From assembly GCF_947498825.1 (NCBI RefSeq), contig NZ_CANMLV010000006.1:173077-237076 (forward strand): a DNA stretch of 64,000 bases, given 5' to 3'. The stretch comes from an uncultured Cedecea sp. (lineage in GTDB: Bacteria; Pseudomonadota; Gammaproteobacteria; Enterobacterales; Enterobacteriaceae). This document shows positions 38,803 to 47,400 of this stretch, one piece after another. Position 1 is the first letter of the stretch. Every line of letters starts with the position of its first letter. The notes beneath the pieces were generated by a model. The model was not told where the DNA came from. It did no database searches and saw only the letters and a list, made by a program, of their open reading frames with translations. The position numbers were made by a program, and so were the translations under genes.

Positions 38803-38824
38803 GGTGACTGTCCAGGCAGTCACC
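38803..38824. terminator. Hairpin after the chemoreceptor gene
   Basis: GGTGACTG / CAGTCACC with a 6-nt loop, 70 bp downstream of the stop. T-run is poor on both strands. Confidence 0.45.
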
Positions 38825-38980
38825 AAATTCAATAATAAAGCTATTCATATATTATTAGTGAAATGGTTTACTGAATTTGGCTACTGAATAAACAATTCTA
38901 CCAACAAAAGTAGTGAGTCGTAGTGTTTTTTGGTGGAAGAGGGTGAACGTAAAACAGAGGGTAAGTAATTGACAGAAAAC

Positions 38981-39011
38981 AAAAAAGCAGACGTTGGTGA
39001 ACGTCTGCTTT
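38981..39011 (-). terminator. Terminator of tRNA-Asn
   Basis: AAAGCAGACGTT / AACGTCTGCTTT with a 4-nt loop and a following T-run (TTTGTTTTC) on the minus strand, 8 bp after the tRNA. Confidence 0.9.
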
Positions 39012-39019
39012 CTTTAAAT

Positions 39020-39095
39020 TGGCTCCTCTGACTGGACTCGAACCAGTGACATACGGATTAACAGTCCGCCGTTCTACCGACTGAACTACAGAGGA
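39020..39095 (-). tRNA. tRNA-Asn (anticodon GTT)
   Basis: 76 nt including encoded CCA. The minus strand folds into the cloverleaf: acceptor TCCTCTG / CAGAGGA, D arm AGTTCAGTCGGTAGAACG, anticodon loop CTGTTAA with GTT (39060-39062), T arm CTGGTTCGAGTCCAG. Its last 24 nt recur at 41837-41860 at the edge of the mobile island. Confidence 0.97.
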
Positions 39096-39355
39096 ATCGT
39101 TTGAACGGGGCGCATGATAGCGGCTTAGGATGTTGCTGGCAAAGGATTTTTTACATTTATCGTTGTAGCAGTGACACTTTTTTAAATAAATAGCAAACGA
39201 GTATAAAAGATACACTTGTTCAAATTAATTGAATCCTTATGTTAAACAAATGATATTTATTCTCATTCTGAAACGCGTAGAGTGTAATGATTACTGTCAT
39301 CCGGCAGAGACGGCTTTTTACGGCTTATCTGCATTAATACGAGAGTGAAAACCCT

Positions 39356-40381
39356 ATGAAAAATATTGGATTTTTGTCATTTGGTCACTGGACTCCCTCA
39401 CCACAGTCAGGCACCCGTTCGGCAGCTGACGCGTTGCTACAATCTATCGATCTGGCGGTGGCGGCAGAAGAACTGGGGGCTGATGGCGCATATTTTCGGG
39501 TTCATCATTTTGCTCGCCAGCTGAGCGCGCCGTTCCCATTACTGGCTGCGATTGGTGCAAAAACCAGCAAGATTGAAATCGGTACTGGTGTGATTGATAT
39601 GCGCTACGAGAATCCATTGTATATGGCCGAAGAAGCCAGTGCTGCGGACTTGATTTCTGGCGGGCGTTTGCAGCTTGGGATCAGCCGTGGTTCACCTGAA
39701 CAAGTGATTGATGGCTGGCGCTACTTTGGTTATCAGCCCGCTGAAGGTGAAACAGAGGCGGATATGGCGCGTCGTACCACGGAAGTATTTCTGGATACAT
39801 TGCGCGGGGAGGGTTTTGCGAAACCTAATCCACAGCCAATGTTTCCGAATCCCCCCGGATTGTTGCGTCCGGAGCCGCTTTCTGAAGGTTTGCGCGAGCG
39901 TATTTGGTGGGGCGCAGGTTCCAATGCTACTGCAGTCTGGGCGGCAAAACTGGGTATGAACCTGCAAAGTTCAACGCTGAAGGATGATGAAACCGGCGAG
40001 CCGTTTCATATTCAGCAGGCTGCACAAATTCGTGCCTACCGTGCAGCTTGGGCCGAAGCGGGACACACCCGCACACCACGCGTTTCGGTCAGTCGCAGTA
40101 TTTTTGCCCTGATGAATGACCGGGATCGTATGTATTTCGGTAGCAGCAGCAACGACAGCGATAAAGTCGGTTTCCTTGATGAGAAAACGCGCGCTATTTT
40201 TGGTCGTAGTTATGCGGCAACGCCGGATAAACTGATAGAACAATTAAAGAGAGATGAAGCCATTGCTGAAGCGGATACCTTATTACTGACGGTTCCTAAT
40301 CAGCTGGGCGTGGATTATAACGTACATGTGATTGAGTCGATCCTCAAACATGTGGCTCCGGCAATGGGCTGGCGTGATTGA
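39356..40381 (+). CDS. LLM-class flavin-dependent oxidoreductase
   Basis: 341 residues, bacterial-luciferase-like TIM barrel. Blocks NIGFLSFGHWTPSP at the N-terminus, AEELGADGAYFRVHHFA, KIEIGTGVIDMRYENP, GGRLQLGISRGSPEQV and WWGAGSN near 182 are typical; FMNH2 probably comes from a separate reductase. The substrate is unknown. The ATG has a GAGAGTG site. Followed by a strong terminator that also closes the convergent LysE-type gene. Confidence 0.88.
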   Translation: MKNIGFLSFGHWTPSPQSGTRSAADALLQSIDLAVAAEELGADGAYFRVHHFARQLSAPFPLLAAIGAKTSKIEIGTGVIDMRYENPLYMAEEASAADLISGGRLQLGISRGSPEQVIDGWRYFGYQPAEGETEADMARRTTEVFLDTLRGEGFAKPNPQPMFPNPPGLLRPEPLSEGLRERIWWGAGSNATAVWAAKLGMNLQSSTLKDDETGEPFHIQQAAQIRAYRAAWAEAGHTRTPRVSVSRSIFALMNDRDRMYFGSSSNDSDKVGFLDEKTRAIFGRSYAATPDKLIEQLKRDEAIAEADTLLLTVPNQLGVDYNVHVIESILKHVAPAMGWRD

Positions 40382-40407
40382 AATGGTAAGAACCGGCCAT
40401 ATTTACC

Positions 40408-40441
40408 AGGCCCGTCAGGTTTCCCCTGACGGGCCTTTTTG
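40408..40441. terminator. Bidirectional terminator between LLM and LysE genes
   Basis: 12-bp stem AGGCCCGTCAGG / CCTGACGGGCCT with a 5-nt loop and TTTTTGT on the plus strand. Confidence 0.92.
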
Positions 40442-40454
40442 TCTGGAATACGGA

Positions 40455-41057
40455 TTAAAACAGCACCATAGACAAAGCCGAGAGGGCCAACATGCCAGCA
40501 CAACTTTGGTTGAACCGCCTGACTAAGCGTGCATCCATCAGATACTCTTTAATCAGTGCTCCAAACCAGGCCCAGGCACCGACACAGGGGAAGCATATGG
40601 CCGCAAAAAGCACGGTGTAAAACGCGATATCGGTAAATGAAAAGACCGCAGGCAGACAGGTCGAAATAGCAACACTGGCCATTATCCAGGATTTCGGATT
40701 GATAAGCTGGAAAAATGCAGCGCCAACAAAACTCATTGGCTGTGAATGACTGGTCGCGTGTATTTCCCCTGTGCTGGCCAGGATCCTCCAGGAGAGATAA
40801 AGAATATAGGCTGCGCCGCAATATTTCATGATGACTTGAATAGCAGGAAACAAAGTGAAAATTTCATGCAGTCCCAGACCGACTAACAGTAGCATCAATG
40901 CACTTCCTGCACTGGCCCCCGAGATATGATCAAGTGTGTTACGAACCCCGAAACGGACGCTGGAAAAAAGAACCATCAGATTGTTTGGGCCAGGAGTGAC
41001 GGACATTATGACCGCCAGTACCAGAAAGGAACTCAACTGCTGCGCGGTGATGCTCAT
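40455..41057 (-). CDS. LysE/RhtB family amino-acid exporter
   Basis: 200 residues from the ATG at 41057 (AGGA site; a TTG 9 bp upstream is also possible). Six predicted helices; the family signature VTPGPNNLMVL lies near residue 22, followed by GVRNTLDHISGASAGSALML, and the loop NPKSWIMA. Such inner-membrane proteins export amino acids by proton antiport. It diverges from an Lrp/AsnC regulator 160 bp away, the classic exporter-regulator pair, so its substrate is probably the effector of that regulator. Confidence 0.9.
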   Translation of the reverse strand: MSITAQQLSSFLVLAVIMSVTPGPNNLMVLFSSVRFGVRNTLDHISGASAGSALMLLLVGLGLHEIFTLFPAIQVIMKYCGAAYILYLSWRILASTGEIHATSHSQPMSFVGAAFFQLINPKSWIMASVAISTCLPAVFSFTDIAFYTVLFAAICFPCVGAWAWFGALIKEYLMDARLVRRFNQSCAGMLALSALSMVLF

Positions 41058-41219
41058 AGCGTCCAATCCTGTCGTCTTTGTTGGTTGCGGTTTATTGGTA
41101 TATGGGCAAAGAGCGGAGGATCTAAAGAAACCTTTTGCATATAATCTGTTTATTGAATTTTATAAATAATATTCTCATGGTTAACTGATAATATTAGTAA
41201 AACAACAGGTTTTTCGAAT

Positions 41220-41720
41220 ATGAGTAAAGATATGAACCTCGTTCAGACAAAATTGATTCAACAGCCGAAACTGGATGAGAAAGACCGAACATTATTAGCC
41301 ATCCTTGCCCAGGACGCTTCGCTCAGCTACGCAGAACTGGGCCGTAAACTGCACCTCTCTGCGCCAGCGGTGCATGAGCGCGTTAAACGGCTTAAGAGTG
41401 AAGGGGTGATAACCGGCATAGTGGCCCGGCTGGACAGCACTAAAATTGACAGGCCGTTGCTGGCATTTATCCATGTTGATACCTCAAGCTGGGCGGTAAC
41501 GCGTTCAATTCTCTCCCTGAAGTCACTTCCCGAGGTGGAAGAGATCCATACCGTAGCAGGCGACAGTGCGATGTTACTGAAGGTCAGAACGCAAAACACA
41601 CAGTCACTTGAAGCCTTGCTGGAAGTCATTCATTCGATTGACGGCTTTACAGGGACACGTAGCTATATCGTATTAACCCCGCATCTTGAAAGAGGGCCGA
41701 TTCCGTTACTCTCAGAGTAA
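41220..41720 (+). CDS. Lrp/AsnC family transcriptional regulator
   Basis: 166 residues. N-terminal winged helix (LDEKDRTLLAILAQDASLSYAELGRKL, then HLSAPAVHERVKRLKSEGVITG) and C-terminal RAM/AsnC ligand-binding domain (VEEIHTVAGDSAMLLKVRTQN). Probably controls the divergent LysE-type exporter in response to an amino acid (inference from arrangement). The ATG at 41220 is preceded by weak signals; an internal Met5 is an alternative start. Confidence 0.92.
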   Translation: MSKDMNLVQTKLIQQPKLDEKDRTLLAILAQDASLSYAELGRKLHLSAPAVHERVKRLKSEGVITGIVARLDSTKIDRPLLAFIHVDTSSWAVTRSILSLKSLPEVEEIHTVAGDSAMLLKVRTQNTQSLEALLEVIHSIDGFTGTRSYIVLTPHLERGPIPLLSE

Positions 41721-41794
41721 ATATGAGGTTATAAGAAAAACAGGGATAATTGAGTGCGTTGCGCAGGGAAGGGTATTGATATGAATCGAAAAGC

Positions 41795-41830
41795 AAAAAT
41801 CCCGCTTAAGTTTCCTTAAGCGGGATTTTT
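41795..41830. terminator. Bidirectional terminator next to the island edge
   Basis: 16-bp perfect stem AAAAATCCCGCTTAAG / CTTAAGCGGGATTTTT with a 4-nt loop. It closes the Lrp gene and occupies the position a tRNA-Asn terminator would have relative to the att copy at 41837. Confidence 0.92.
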
Positions 41831-41836
41831 TAAATT

Positions 41837-41860
41837 TGGCTCCTCTGACTGGACTCGAAC
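41837..41860 (-). other. Attachment site: 24-bp copy of the tRNA-Asn 3' end (island edge)
   Basis: Identical over 24 bp to 39020-39043 (CCA end plus part of the T arm), then the match stops sharply. On the minus strand a terminator follows it, as for a genuine tRNA gene, but the rest of the tRNA is absent. This is what remains on one side when an integrase recombines into the 3' end of a second tRNA-Asn gene; the intact gene should lie at the right end, outside the window. Confidence 0.85.
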
Positions 41861-42611
41861 TTCATCTGTAACTCCTGTTAATATTAGGTTTTTAATATTA
41901 AGTGTTTTTTATACCAACACTTCTGCCAACATTATTTAATCCAACCACGTATAATGTCAATTAAAAACAATTGGTTATGGCAATGTTTTATTGTCTATTG
42001 CTATCTGACAGTGCTGTTGTATTCAAGAGCATGTTGTCAGTATTTCTATGATTTTAATGTATTAAAAACAATTCATTATGAAGTTATAGGCCTGTTTTTA
42101 AATTTGTCCACTGATTGTGTTTGATATAGGTTTATGTCGAATTCGCCATGAGTGAAAATCTGTATCTAGCCAATAATTGGCCCCAGTAAAATCTGAGGCA
42201 CTCATATGATATTAGATAGGCTGCTTTGAGCGAAGAGCGGCCGTTGAATTTTGCTGCTAACCTAAAAATTAATTGCTGTAGTCGCAACCATCAAACTTAC
42301 CTTTCAAAATAACATTTGGTTAATAGTTTGAAGTGCTAAGTGGTCGTTTCCAAAACACAATGATTGGAAACTTGAGGCTCTAACTTATTACACAAACTTA
42401 ACTATATGAAACAATTATAATATTTTAAGTTACCCTACAAGTATTTCAGAAAATGTGCTAGTAAAGCATGGCTAATTAATGTCCATACTGTAGCCTATCA
42501 GCTCTTTTCTCGCCAACAAGGTCAATACGTGTTATAAAAACATTATTAATCAGCTAGTAAATGCTATTTCGAATGATAAATAGTAAATAACAATCTTATT
42601 AGGAATAAAAG
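41861..42611. other. Gene-free left edge of the island
   Basis: About 750 bp, AT-rich, with no supported frame and no integrase. Composition changes right after the attachment copy. Confidence 0.6.
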
Positions 42612-43910
42612 ATGAAAATAATAGATCAGGATTCGATTTTTTTACAGGAGTGGGGCCTTGATTCAGCATTGGTTGAAAAAAGTGGCTTATCAGTAGACAC
42701 TTTAAGGTCTATCGTACAAGACTACAAAAGCAATCAGCTAACATTACTAGATGAGGCTGAGTATATCGCAAAAAAAATTCAACGTTGTGATTCTGTACAT
42801 TCTGTCCGTTGGCGTATTAAAGATACTTCCCATCTTTTAAATAAAATCATCAGAAAACTAACGGAAGATGAACCGTCTGAAAAGTACAAAGGAATAAACT
42901 CAGGTAACTACAAATCTATAATTACTGATCTTATCGGTGTCAGAGCCATTTATCTTTTCAAAAGTGACTGGAAAATCGTTCACGAACACATTTTATCAAG
43001 GTGGACAACTAAACAGGACGAATCAGTAATGATATATCACCGTGATGGTGATATTATGGATATTTATGCTGGTCATCCTGAATGCAAGCAAGAAATACAC
43101 AAGCATAATTATCGCTCAATTCACTATGTTGTGCCAGCAACAAATATTGAATCTGTTCAGGTGTATTGTGAAATACAGACAAGAACTATTTTTGAAGAGG
43201 GTTGGAGCGAAATAGACCATCAGGTAAGATACCCTGATTATTCCGATGATGAAAACCTAATGAGCTATTTAACCATATTTAATAGGTTAGCGGGAAGTGC
43301 TGACGAAATGGGCAGCTATGTAAATGAACTCGTAGAGTTAATCAAAAAAAATAATAAACTAGAGAGTGAGCGGAATTTAAAAGATCAAGCGTTTGATTCT
43401 GAGAAAGAAAGACTTGAGGCTGAAATTAAAAGTCTATCTGCCAATCAAAGCAATTTCGCGGAAATGAAGAGCGCATATGATAAACTCATAGAAGTTCAGA
43501 ATGAGGAAATGAAAAGTTTAAAAGAAGAACTAAAATCTAGAACAGACGAAAAAATAAAACTGAATAGGCAAAAAAACCCTGTATCAAAGCTTATTAGTCA
43601 AACTGATACGGTTAAAGAAAATGATAGATATGAGGGAACCATAAAGATACAGGTATTAAGAACTAATGACTTCGCATCTTTTGCTGGCCATTTCACTCCG
43701 GCATTAGAATCAATACCAAATGTAAGTGTCACACCAATTGAAACAACAGCAAAGAATACAATGATATCTGATTTGAGAGTTAACACTGGAGTGGGTAACA
43801 CAAGAGATTTTAACGCCCATGTTTTTAATGATAAATTAAAATATATCGAGGAGGGCGAATATTTATTTTCTTTTGTGGCAAATCTAAACGAATTAACCTC
43901 ACCAACTTAG
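42612..43910 (+). CDS. RelA/SpoT-domain nucleotide synthetase with coiled coil
   Basis: 432 residues. Residues ~60-215 show the RelA/SpoT synthetase fold: RWRIKDTSHLLNKI, ITDLIGVRAIYLFKSDW (GxR loop), HNYRSIHYVV and EIQTRTIFEEGWSEIDHQVRY, which contains the catalytic ExQ-R and the W-E-H-RY tail. No HD hydrolase domain precedes it. A long coiled coil follows (~235-325) and a C-terminal domain with NDFASFAGHFTPALESIP. It could make (p)ppGpp or act as a toxic/antiphage alarmone or pyrophosphokinase enzyme. First gene of the island, with a TTAGGAAT site; no antitoxin is evident beside it. Confidence 0.85.
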   Translation: MKIIDQDSIFLQEWGLDSALVEKSGLSVDTLRSIVQDYKSNQLTLLDEAEYIAKKIQRCDSVHSVRWRIKDTSHLLNKIIRKLTEDEPSEKYKGINSGNYKSIITDLIGVRAIYLFKSDWKIVHEHILSRWTTKQDESVMIYHRDGDIMDIYAGHPECKQEIHKHNYRSIHYVVPATNIESVQVYCEIQTRTIFEEGWSEIDHQVRYPDYSDDENLMSYLTIFNRLAGSADEMGSYVNELVELIKKNNKLESERNLKDQAFDSEKERLEAEIKSLSANQSNFAEMKSAYDKLIEVQNEEMKSLKEELKSRTDEKIKLNRQKNPVSKLISQTDTVKENDRYEGTIKIQVLRTNDFASFAGHFTPALESIPNVSVTPIETTAKNTMISDLRVNTGVGNTRDFNAHVFNDKLKYIEEGEYLFSFVANLNELTSPT

Positions 43911-44265
43911 TTTATCTGTCATTAGTCTTGAGTCTATTTATGTGCAGAGCTGCTTTTACAGTTCTGCGCTCCCTCAGATTTCAATCGATTCTCTCCATTA
44001 CATCATTTCTATTTACAATCTGCATCCTGTTGATTAATGCAATTATATACGAGCAACTTCCGCTTCTGGCACTTAGCAGAAAAGCCGCTTATGTCATGAT
44101 TCATTTTTTTAGGATAAGAGCGATTAAATGATATAGGAGTATTAGTAAGATCATATGAAATTCGTTAGTGCCCAACTTTGGTGAATTGACATCTTTTTAC
44201 TTTCTCTATCGTGTTGAATAAAATAGCTTTATCAGAATTTAAAAACAAAATTAATAGAGAAAACA
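43911..44265. other. Intergenic, nothing supported
   Basis: 355 bp. A 67-codon hydrophobic frame at 43928-44131 has no ribosome site and is not called. Confidence 0.5.
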
Positions 44266-45141
44266 ATGATCAAAAAAATGTCTAAAGCGGAGATTGTAGA
44301 AGCACTAAGCGAATGGTTTGATGTTAGTCGCTATGATGTGCTGAAGGGTTTAACGCTCGAACAAATTTATGCTGAGCTTGAAAGACGGATCTTTGCCTAT
44401 AAAGCAAGGCAACAGTGGGAAACAGCAGGTGAAGATAATCAATTGCTGGCGATACACCATGATGCCCTGATCCGTTCTGGTCAGGTTATACGTGAGGCTA
44501 AATGGCTTTCTGATAGTCATATGCTCGCACACAGCTATGCGGTCAGGCCAATGACAAGGAATTCGTTGTTCAACTATGGAAGAGCGATGTATCGTCTGGA
44601 AAACAACGTGCCTAAAGATGATGTTTCAGTGAGTTCAGAATACATCTCTGAATACTTGAAGCAAGGGGGATTGAACCCTGCTAACAAAATGCTGATTGAA
44701 ATCGATTTAGATGAAGCCAGCAGCGATGATTTGGCTGAACACTTAAAGGTGCTTATTAGTCAGTGGCAGAAGCACCTTAAGGTATCTAAGCCCCCGGAAA
44801 AAGATTTCCGTTTTGGTCATAAAACCTTTCAGAAGATACTCGATTACAAAATCATTCCCCTAATGGATCTCATCGGCTGGGAACAACTCAACAATCAGAA
44901 AATCCCTTACCCTGTTCTGGCTGGTATCCTCCATACCGACATGCGTTATGCCAGAGGCAGTGAGCAAATTAAGGACACAGATTACCCTCTGGCCTATGAG
45001 TTCTTGAATAATGATAATTATTTCAAGTCGTTAAATGACTTTTTCATAAAAAACATGCATGTGAAGAGTTCAGATATCCTTGCTGTCATCGGCATGAATG
45101 ACAAACCTGAACCGAAGAAGAAAACAAGGGACAGTCGCTAA
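44266..45141 (+). CDS. Island protein, DUF6387-like
   Basis: 291 residues, soluble, no signal peptide. The N-terminal MSKAEIVEALSEWFDVSRYDVLKGLT motif region and a central block VLISQWQKHLKVSKP resemble the DUF6387 proteins found beside AlpA genes in enterobacterial islands; I recall this association but cannot check it. Function unknown. It ends 240 bp before the AlpA gene in the same direction. Codon use is less AT-biased than the small genes that follow. The ATG has an AGAGAAAAC context. Confidence 0.75.
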   Translation: MIKKMSKAEIVEALSEWFDVSRYDVLKGLTLEQIYAELERRIFAYKARQQWETAGEDNQLLAIHHDALIRSGQVIREAKWLSDSHMLAHSYAVRPMTRNSLFNYGRAMYRLENNVPKDDVSVSSEYISEYLKQGGLNPANKMLIEIDLDEASSDDLAEHLKVLISQWQKHLKVSKPPEKDFRFGHKTFQKILDYKIIPLMDLIGWEQLNNQKIPYPVLAGILHTDMRYARGSEQIKDTDYPLAYEFLNNDNYFKSLNDFFIKNMHVKSSDILAVIGMNDKPEPKKKTRDSR

Positions 45142-45378
45142 GCCTGAACATCCCCGATATTCACCTTTCATAAAAATCCCCTAAATTCACTGGTCCTGAA
45201 CTTCCCCTCTGTTCGGGGCTGGTGAACCAACCTCGTTTTTTACAAGCATTATCCATACAATTATTTCCATCAAATACACATACTGAAAAACGAAATCTAA
45301 CTGATTTCCCAAATCTTCAAGATTTGGTTTTGAGTATGAAATATCAAAGATATTACGTATAAAAAATAGGAGATAAAT

Positions 45379-45597
45379 ATGGTTCAAATCGTAGCAAACA
45401 AAAAACAACGTCTTATTCGTTTACCAGAAGTGGTTAGAAGAACAGGATTTGGAAAGACATGGATTTATACGCTTATTAAAGCCGGACGCTTTCCATCGCA
45501 AGTTAAAACGGGATTAAGGTCTATTGCTTTTATAGAAAGTGAGATTGATGCATGGATTGAGAAAATCATTTCTGATTCACGTCCTGTATCTGAATAA
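45379..45597 (+). CDS. AlpA-family transcriptional regulator
   Basis: 72 residues, a small winged-helix/MerR-like DNA-binding protein: LIRLPEVVRRTGFGKTWIYTLIKAGRFP with a helix-turn-helix, then AFIESEIDAWIE. AlpA proteins activate excision genes of prophages and islands. TAGGAGATAAAT gives a good ribosome site. Its place close to the attachment edge suits a role in island excision or in driving the following small-gene cassette. Confidence 0.92.
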   Translation: MVQIVANKKQRLIRLPEVVRRTGFGKTWIYTLIKAGRFPSQVKTGLRSIAFIESEIDAWIEKIISDSRPVSE

Positions 45598-45628
45598 AAA
45601 ATATTTAATAACAACAAGAGGAAATAAA

Positions 45629-45943
45629 ATGAAGAGTAATAAAATGAAAAATATCAAAGAATCATCTACCAATATTTTTACTGCTATGGCAAAAAATCTT
45701 TATATCTCAGGAATACGTATATATAAAGAACAAGAAGAACTTGAAGTGTTAACGGCTATTATGTTGGATAGCGAAAGAACGGAGCTATATCTTTCGCATG
45801 TTAAAGATTATCTGGCAAAACGCTTTGATGCACATATGGAAGAAATGGGGAAAAGAGAAAGACTGATTTATGTTGATATGGATAAAGTTATGCATGAAAT
45901 GAGATATGTTCATACTCAAGCATTACTTTTTAGTATGAGCTAA
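45629..45943 (+). CDS. Small island protein, unknown
   Basis: 104 residues from the ATG at 45629, with an AGAGGAAAT site 6 bp upstream; an earlier in-frame ATG lies inside the AlpA gene. Basic N-terminus (MKSNKMKNIKES), helical, C-terminal VDMDKVMHEMRYVH. No family recognised. First of five small co-directional genes, 31 bp after the AlpA gene and followed by a GNRA hairpin. Confidence 0.75.
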   Translation: MKSNKMKNIKESSTNIFTAMAKNLYISGIRIYKEQEELEVLTAIMLDSERTELYLSHVKDYLAKRFDAHMEEMGKRERLIYVDMDKVMHEMRYVHTQALLFSMS

Positions 45944-45956
45944 TAACACCATATTT

Positions 45957-45972
45957 GGCCCCGGAAGGGGCT
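45957..45972 (+). terminator. GC-rich hairpin with GGAA tetraloop
   Basis: GCCCC-GGAA-GGGGC in an AT-rich spacer, just after the stop of the first small gene. Same design as 46328 and 47067. Confidence 0.6.
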
Positions 45973-46019
45973 AATAAGAATAATGAATAAAATAAGCATT
46001 TAACTATGAGGGTATAAAT

Positions 46020-46316
46020 ATGTCCAAAGAAAAAATAAGTACTAATAAATCAACCGAACTGTTCTATGAGCTTGCATGTAGATCGTTTGCCGCAAGCTGG
46101 AATATGTTCATGGAAGTTAATGGTGATGGTGACGCCAATGATTATTTGGATGACCCGGATTTTATGAGTCCGTTTATTATCTATGTGATTGACCATATTC
46201 AGAACAACTTTGAAAGATTCACTGCCCAAGAGGGTAATAACGGTGATATTAATCAGGTTAACTTTGAACTGGTTGCTGCCATGTTAGTTGAGTATTCAGA
46301 TATCTTTAGAAAGTAA
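46020..46316 (+). CDS. Small acidic island protein, unknown
   Basis: 98 residues, strongly acidic (MEVNGDGDANDYLDDPDFMSP), mostly helical: ELACRSFAASWNMFM and VAAMLVEYSDIFRK. Ribosome site TATGAGGGT precedes the ATG. No family recognised. The acidity and size would suit a DNA-mimic or inhibitor, but nothing shows this directly. Followed 11 bp later by a GAAA-loop hairpin. Confidence 0.72.
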   Translation: MSKEKISTNKSTELFYELACRSFAASWNMFMEVNGDGDANDYLDDPDFMSPFIIYVIDHIQNNFERFTAQEGNNGDINQVNFELVAAMLVEYSDIFRK

Positions 46317-46327
46317 AAATAAATCTT

Positions 46328-46341
46328 GCCCCGAAAGGGGC
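46328..46341 (+). terminator. GC-rich hairpin with GAAA tetraloop
   Basis: GCCCC-GAAA-GGGGC, 11 bp after the preceding stop; a short A-run rather than a T-run follows. Confidence 0.6.
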
Positions 46342-46368
46342 TAACCAAAAATATAAGTGGAAGTGTAA

Positions 46369-46674
46369 ATGGTAAACAACATAAAGAAAAACGAAATATC
46401 TACGATATTACGTAAAAAAGACAGCGAACAAAGTTCTATGACAAATAAAATATCTGTAGTAGTAAGTATGCTTTGCGAAGGAACCCCGAAAGTAAAGCAT
46501 ACTATTCAAGAAAGCCTAGATGTGTTTATTGCTCTGAGCGGGTATTCAGTAGAAGAAATGATAGGAAATAAAAACTTAGTAGATGCATTAAATCGACATG
46601 TCAATAACGATTTAGTCGATGAGTTAGATCTGGAATACGGTTCTGTCATCATCAACATTGTTTATAACAACTAA
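46369..46674 (+). CDS. Small island protein, unknown
   Basis: 101 residues, ribosome site AGTGGAAGTG before the ATG. The region VVVSMLCEGTPKVKHTIQESLDVFIALSGYS looks helical and the C-terminus is acidic then hydrophobic (DELDLEYGSVIINIVYNN). No family recognised. 26 bp separate it from the next gene. Confidence 0.72.
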   Translation: MVNNIKKNEISTILRKKDSEQSSMTNKISVVVSMLCEGTPKVKHTIQESLDVFIALSGYSVEEMIGNKNLVDALNRHVNNDLVDELDLEYGSVIINIVYNN

Positions 46675-46700
46675 CCATTAACATAATAGAAGGATTAAAA

Positions 46701-47051
46701 ATGAAAGAGATTATATTAAATAAAAATAAAAAAGAACTAAACGAACTTATTGTCAATATTTTGCAAGGATACTGTGATGAAATATATGGCATTTATGAAA
46801 AACATCATGAAACAGCAATCGATATTTTAAAAGATGGTTTCATGTCAAGCGTCATATATGATGTTTTGATAACGCGTGAAATGAAGAAATACTCTATCAA
46901 AAATGATGTCTCTGATATAAACAGAAGAGATTTAAAAACCGTAATCTTGTACTGGCATCAAGAACACATCATTGAACTTGTTTCGAAAAATATAAATCAG
47001 GATGAAAATCAAGACCCTGTTTATTGGAAACTAAAAGTGACAGTTGTTTGA
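46701..47051 (+). CDS. Small island protein, unknown
   Basis: 116 residues, ribosome site AGAAGGATT. Lysine-rich N-terminus, ELIVNILQGYCDEIYGIYEKHHE and a conserved-looking LYWHQEHIIELV segment. No family recognised. Followed by a GAAA hairpin at 47067. Confidence 0.72.
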   Translation: MKEIILNKNKKELNELIVNILQGYCDEIYGIYEKHHETAIDILKDGFMSSVIYDVLITREMKKYSIKNDVSDINRRDLKTVILYWHQEHIIELVSKNINQDENQDPVYWKLKVTVV

Positions 47052-47066
47052 TGATAAGCATTATTA

Positions 47067-47084
47067 TTCCCTCGAAAGAGGGAA
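47067..47084 (+). terminator. Hairpin with GAAA tetraloop
   Basis: TTCCCTC-GAAA-GAGGGAA, 15 bp after the preceding stop; third member of the GNRA hairpin set in this cassette. Confidence 0.6.
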
Positions 47085-47116
47085 ATAGCATGAATGAATA
47101 AACTAAGGACTACAAA

Positions 47117-47353
47117 ATGATTGATGAATTCCACGTTATGTATATGTATAGAAAAATCCAAGCTGAAGCGGCTACGACTGACATCAAAACACTGGAACAG
47201 TTGTTAAAGAAATTTCGGCAAGTAGTGGCTGAGCGAAGAGAAGAATACTATCAAAATATTGATGAGAAGAAAGCTAAGAAACTCAGAGAGAAACGTTTAA
47301 GAATATTACTGGATAAAATAGAGCGTGACCGGATAAATCTTGATGAACTTTAA
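47117..47353 (+). CDS. Small basic helical island protein, unknown
   Basis: 78 residues, highly charged and helical; the segment KKFRQVVAERREEYYQNIDEKKAKK followed by LREKRLRILLDKIERD is compatible with an H-NS-like or other oligomerising DNA-associated protein, since H-NS-type proteins carry a VAERREE-like stretch, but no DNA-binding motif is visible. Ribosome site CTAAGGACT. Last gene of the plus-strand small cassette, convergent with the next gene. Confidence 0.7.
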   Translation: MIDEFHVMYMYRKIQAEAATTDIKTLEQLLKKFRQVVAERREEYYQNIDEKKAKKLREKRLRILLDKIERDRINLDEL

Positions 47354-47400
47354 TAAACACCATATTGATTAATCTGCCAACATGGTGATAGTTAATAAAC

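Noticed and set aside
39020..41860. A small 2.8-kb island between the two tRNA-Asn copies
   Set aside because: The genes between (monooxygenase, LysE, Lrp) have chromosomal composition, there is no integrase, and each copy has its own terminator as expected for two separate tRNA-Asn loci.
43928..44131. 67-codon hydrophobic ORF after the RelA/SpoT gene
   Set aside because: No ribosome site and no relation to neighbours; probably chance in AT-rich DNA.
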